In this document: positions 6,395-8,786 of the stretch, piece by piece
Position numbering within the stretch: the stretch's first letter is position 1
Layout of the letters: each line of letters starts with the position of its first letter
Origin: Deltaproteobacteria bacterium
GTDB lineage: Bacteria; Desulfobacterota; Desulfobacteria; Desulfobacterales; UBA11574
NCBI GenBank assembly: GCA_019313025.1
Contig: JAFDCA010000438.1
Span: forward strand, 1-8,786
Length of the DNA stretch: 8,786 nt
Direction of reading: 5' to 3'
Program-made: the position numbers and the translations under genes
The notes under the pieces: model-generated
Seen by the model: only the letters and a program-made list of their open reading frames with translations
Databases searched by the model: none
Told to the model about the DNA's origin: nothing

Positions 6395-8786
6395 ATGGGC
6401 AAACGTGACGACATTAAAAGTGTTTTAATCATTGGATCCGGACCGATTATCATTGGACAGGCATGTGAGTTTGATTATTCCGGTACCCAGGCTTGTAAGG
6501 CATTGCGCAGTCTTGGCTACAAAATCATACTAGTGAATTCCAATCCGGCAACCATTATGACCGACCCAGGAATGGCGGATGTCACCTATATCGAACCCCT
6601 CAACATCGAAGCGTTGACGAACATTATTGAGGCCGAACGACCGGATGCTCTTCTGCCGAACTTGGGCGGTCAGTCCGGCTTGAATCTTTCTTCAGAGCTT
6701 CACAAAGCCGGCGTCCTTGATAAGTATGGCGTTCAGGTCATCGGTGTAAACGTCGATGCCATTGAACGCGGTGAAGATCGCACCGCTTTCAAAGAGACCA
6801 TGAATCGCCTTGGGATAGAGATGCCCAGAAACCAGGCGGTCAATAGTGTAGAAGACGCAGAGAAGGTTGCGGAAAAACTGGGATACCCTGTGGTCATTCG
6901 TCCGGCATACTGTCTGGGCGGTACTGGAGGAGGATTGGTTTATAATGTCGAAGAACTTCGAACGGTGGCAGCTCGGGGTCTTTCGGCCAGTATTGTCAAC
7001 CAGGTCCTGGTTGAAGAATCGGTATTGGGATGGGAAGAGCTAGAACTGGAGGTGGTCCGGGACGCCAAGAACCAGATGATTACCGTCTGTTTTATTGAAA
7101 ATGTCGACGCCATGGGTGTCCACACCGGAGATTCTTTCTGCACGGCACCCATGCTGACCATCGATCCTGAACTTCAGCAGAGGCTTCAAAAATACTCATA
7201 CGACATCGTGGAAGCCATCGAGGTCATTGGTGGAACAAATATCCAGTTCGCCCATGATCCTGATACAGGAAGGGTGGTGGTCATCGAAATCAACCCAAGA
7301 ACTTCTCGGTCGTCGGCACTGGCATCCAAGGCCACCGGCTTTCCTATCGCCTTTGTATCATCACTTCTTGCCGGTGGCATGACCATGGATGAAATTCCCT
7401 ACTGGCGTGACGGAACCCTTGAAAAATATACACCGTCCGGAGACTATGTAGTGGTTAAATTTGCCCGTTGGGCCTTTGAAAAATTTGAAGGCGTCGAAGA
7501 CAAACTCGGCACCCAAATGCGGGCCGTTGGAGAAGTCATGAGCCTCGGCAAAAATTATAAGGAGGCCTTTCAAAAGTCGATCCGTTCTCTGGAAATCGAT
7601 CGTTACGGTCTTGGTTTTGCGCTGGATTTCAATAAAAAATCCCTGGATGAATTGCTTAATATGCTGAATACCCCGACCAGCGAACGGCAATTTATGATGT
7701 ATGAGGCTCTGCGGAAAGGTGCTGATGTTCAGACACTATACAAAATTACCCATATCAAGCCATGGTTTATCGAACACATGAAGGAGCTGGTTGAGCTTGA
7801 AGAAAAAATTCTTGAATATAAAGGGCGAACGCTTCCCGATGACCTTCTCATTCAGGCCAAAAAGGATGGTTTTGCGGATAAATATCTTTCCAAGTTGCTC
7901 GGGATACCTGAAAAGGATATTCGAAAAAAACGCACGGAGCTGGGTGTGGTGGAAGCATGGGAACCGGTTCCGGTGAGTGGCGTGGAGAACGCGGCCTATT
8001 ATTATTCCACCTATAATGCATCGGATAAGGTATCTGTGAGCGACCGAAAGAAAATCATGGTTCTCGGTGGCGGTCCCAACCGGATCGGACAAGGCATTGA
8101 ATTTGACTATTGCTGTGTCCATGCCGCCTTTGCCATTCGGGAAGAAGGGTTTGAGTCCATCATGGTCAACTGCAATCCTGAAACGGTTTCCACAGATTAC
8201 GATACTTCTGACAAACTTTACTTTGAACCGTTGACCGTCGAGGATGTTTTGAGCATCTATGAAAAGGAGAAACCAGAGGGCGTGATTGTTCAGTTCGGCG
8301 GACAAACCCCGTTGAACATCGCCAATGAATTGGCTGAAGCGGGGGTGAATATTCTGGGAACCTCACCGGAAACCATCGATCTGGCCGAGGACCGGGACCG
8401 GTTCCGCAAATTGATGCGAAAACTGGGTATCCCCCAGCCGAAATCGGGCATGGCCAGTACCGTAAAAGAGGCTATGGAAATCGCTAAGGATATCGGATAT
8501 CCGTTGATGGTCCGTCCGTCTTATGTTTTGGGCGGACGCGCCATGGAAATCGTTCAGGATGAAGAGATGCTGTTGCACTATGTGGCCGCTGCCGTTGAAG
8601 TGTCTCCGGAACGGCCTATTTTAATCGACAAGTTTCTGGAAAACGCCATTGAAGCAGAGGCGGACGCCATTGCAGACGGTACCGATGCCTTCGTGCCCGC
8701 GGTGATGGAACATATCGAACTGGCCGGGGTACATTCCGGAGACTCTGCCTGCGTGATCCCACCCATTAGCATTGCAGAAAAGCATA
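6395..8786 (+). CDS. carB: Carbamoyl-phosphate synthase large subunit, 3' end outside window
   Basis: The frame is open from the ATG at 6395 to the right edge, 797 of roughly 1070 expected residues. AAGGA lies 6 nt upstream of the start. The first ATP-grasp half (about 1-400, carboxyphosphate synthesis) has GPIIIGQACEFDYSGTQACK, NSNPATIMTDP, EDRTAF, Arg169 in VIRPAY, AMGVHTGDS and VIEINPR. The linker/oligomerisation region runs from about 400 to 545. The second half begins at about 551 with LGGGPNRIGQGIEFDYCC and has NCNPETVSTDYDT, EDRDRF, VRPSYVLGGRAME and AGVHSGDSAC. The allosteric domain lies outside the window. The enzyme makes carbamoyl phosphate from bicarbonate, ATP and ammonia for pyrimidines and arginine, normally with ammonia from CarA. 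No carA is next to it; a PurF-like gene is directly upstream. First-half segments such as NLGGQSGLNLSSEL and RPAYCLGGTGGG differ from E. coli CarB (MGGQTALN, RPSFTMGGSGGG) and suggest a separate CarB subfamily. Confidence 0.95.
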   Translation, partial: MGKRDDIKSVLIIGSGPIIIGQACEFDYSGTQACKALRSLGYKIILVNSNPATIMTDPGMADVTYIEPLNIEALTNIIEAERPDALLPNLGGQSGLNLSSELHKAGVLDKYGVQVIGVNVDAIERGEDRTAFKETMNRLGIEMPRNQAVNSVEDAEKVAEKLGYPVVIRPAYCLGGTGGGLVYNVEELRTVAARGLSASIVNQVLVEESVLGWEELELEVVRDAKNQMITVCFIENVDAMGVHTGDSFCTAPMLTIDPELQQRLQKYSYDIVEAIEVIGGTNIQFAHDPDTGRVVVIEINPRTSRSSALASKATGFPIAFVSSLLAGGMTMDEIPYWRDGTLEKYTPSGDYVVVKFARWAFEKFEGVEDKLGTQMRAVGEVMSLGKNYKEAFQKSIRSLEIDRYGLGFALDFNKKSLDELLNMLNTPTSERQFMMYEALRKGADVQTLYKITHIKPWFIEHMKELVELEEKILEYKGRTLPDDLLIQAKKDGFADKYLSKLLGIPEKDIRKKRTELGVVEAWEPVPVSGVENAAYYYSTYNASDKVSVSDRKKIMVLGGGPNRIGQGIEFDYCCVHAAFAIREEGFESIMVNCNPETVSTDYDTSDKLYFEPLTVEDVLSIYEKEKPEGVIVQFGGQTPLNIANELAEAGVNILGTSPETIDLAEDRDRFRKLMRKLGIPQPKSGMASTVKEAMEIAKDIGYPLMVRPSYVLGGRAMEIVQDEEMLLHYVAAAVEVSPERPILIDKFLENAIEAEADAIADGTDAFVPAVMEHIELAGVHSGDSACVIPPISIAEKH

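Noticed and set aside
7736..8305. 189-codon minus-strand frame opposite carB
   Set aside because: carB is unambiguous on the other strand; the antisense frame has no recognisable domain and no start site signals.

Overview
The window reads as chromosomal DNA of a strictly anaerobic, probably sulfate-reducing member of Desulfobacterota (Desulfobacterales-like). This is inferred from a MetF/MetV/MvhD-type one-carbon module of the Wood-Ljungdahl kind, very cysteine-rich Fe-S redox proteins, and the protein sequence style. There are no rRNA or tRNA genes, CRISPR arrays, transposases or phage genes. Two operons diverge from one 416-bp intergenic region at 4528-4943.

Left operon (minus strand, 4527 down to 1 and beyond): five tightly packed genes, transcribed in the order MvhD/FlpD-like iron-sulfur electron carrier, metV, metF, a two-[4Fe-4S] glutamate-synthase-like protein with a degenerate FMN barrel, and a second glutamate-synthase-like (GltB2-type) protein that keeps the FMN/catalytic motifs and is cut by the left edge. 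Gaps are 13 nt, a 4-nt overlap, 35 nt and 3 nt, so they are very probably one transcript. MetF and MetV interconvert methylene-THF and methyl-THF, and the MvhD-like protein would carry electrons. In acetogens this module is linked to HdrABC. Here the next two genes are instead a pair of glutamate-synthase-family Fe-S proteins, one apparently inactivated at the FMN site. This is the most unusual part of the left side.

Intergenic region: a good sigma70-like promoter (TTGACA, 17-bp spacer, TATTTT) faces left. About 50 nt into its transcript lies a long hairpin ending in a U-run, ahead of the first start codon. This looks like a leader attenuator or a roughly 97-nt small RNA. A perfect 6-bp inverted repeat lies near the predicted transcript start. 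A weaker promoter faces right.

Right operon (plus strand, 4944 to beyond 8786): a PurF-like amidophosphoribosyltransferase homologue, then carB 47 nt downstream, cut by the right edge. The PurF-like protein keeps the PRPP-binding loop and four cysteines placed like the [4Fe-4S] ligands of Bacillus-type PurF. It has lost the N-terminal nucleophile cysteine and the other glutaminase residues. No carA lies between or just upstream, so a glutaminase-dead PurF relative sits where the glutaminase subunit of carbamoyl-phosphate synthase might be expected.
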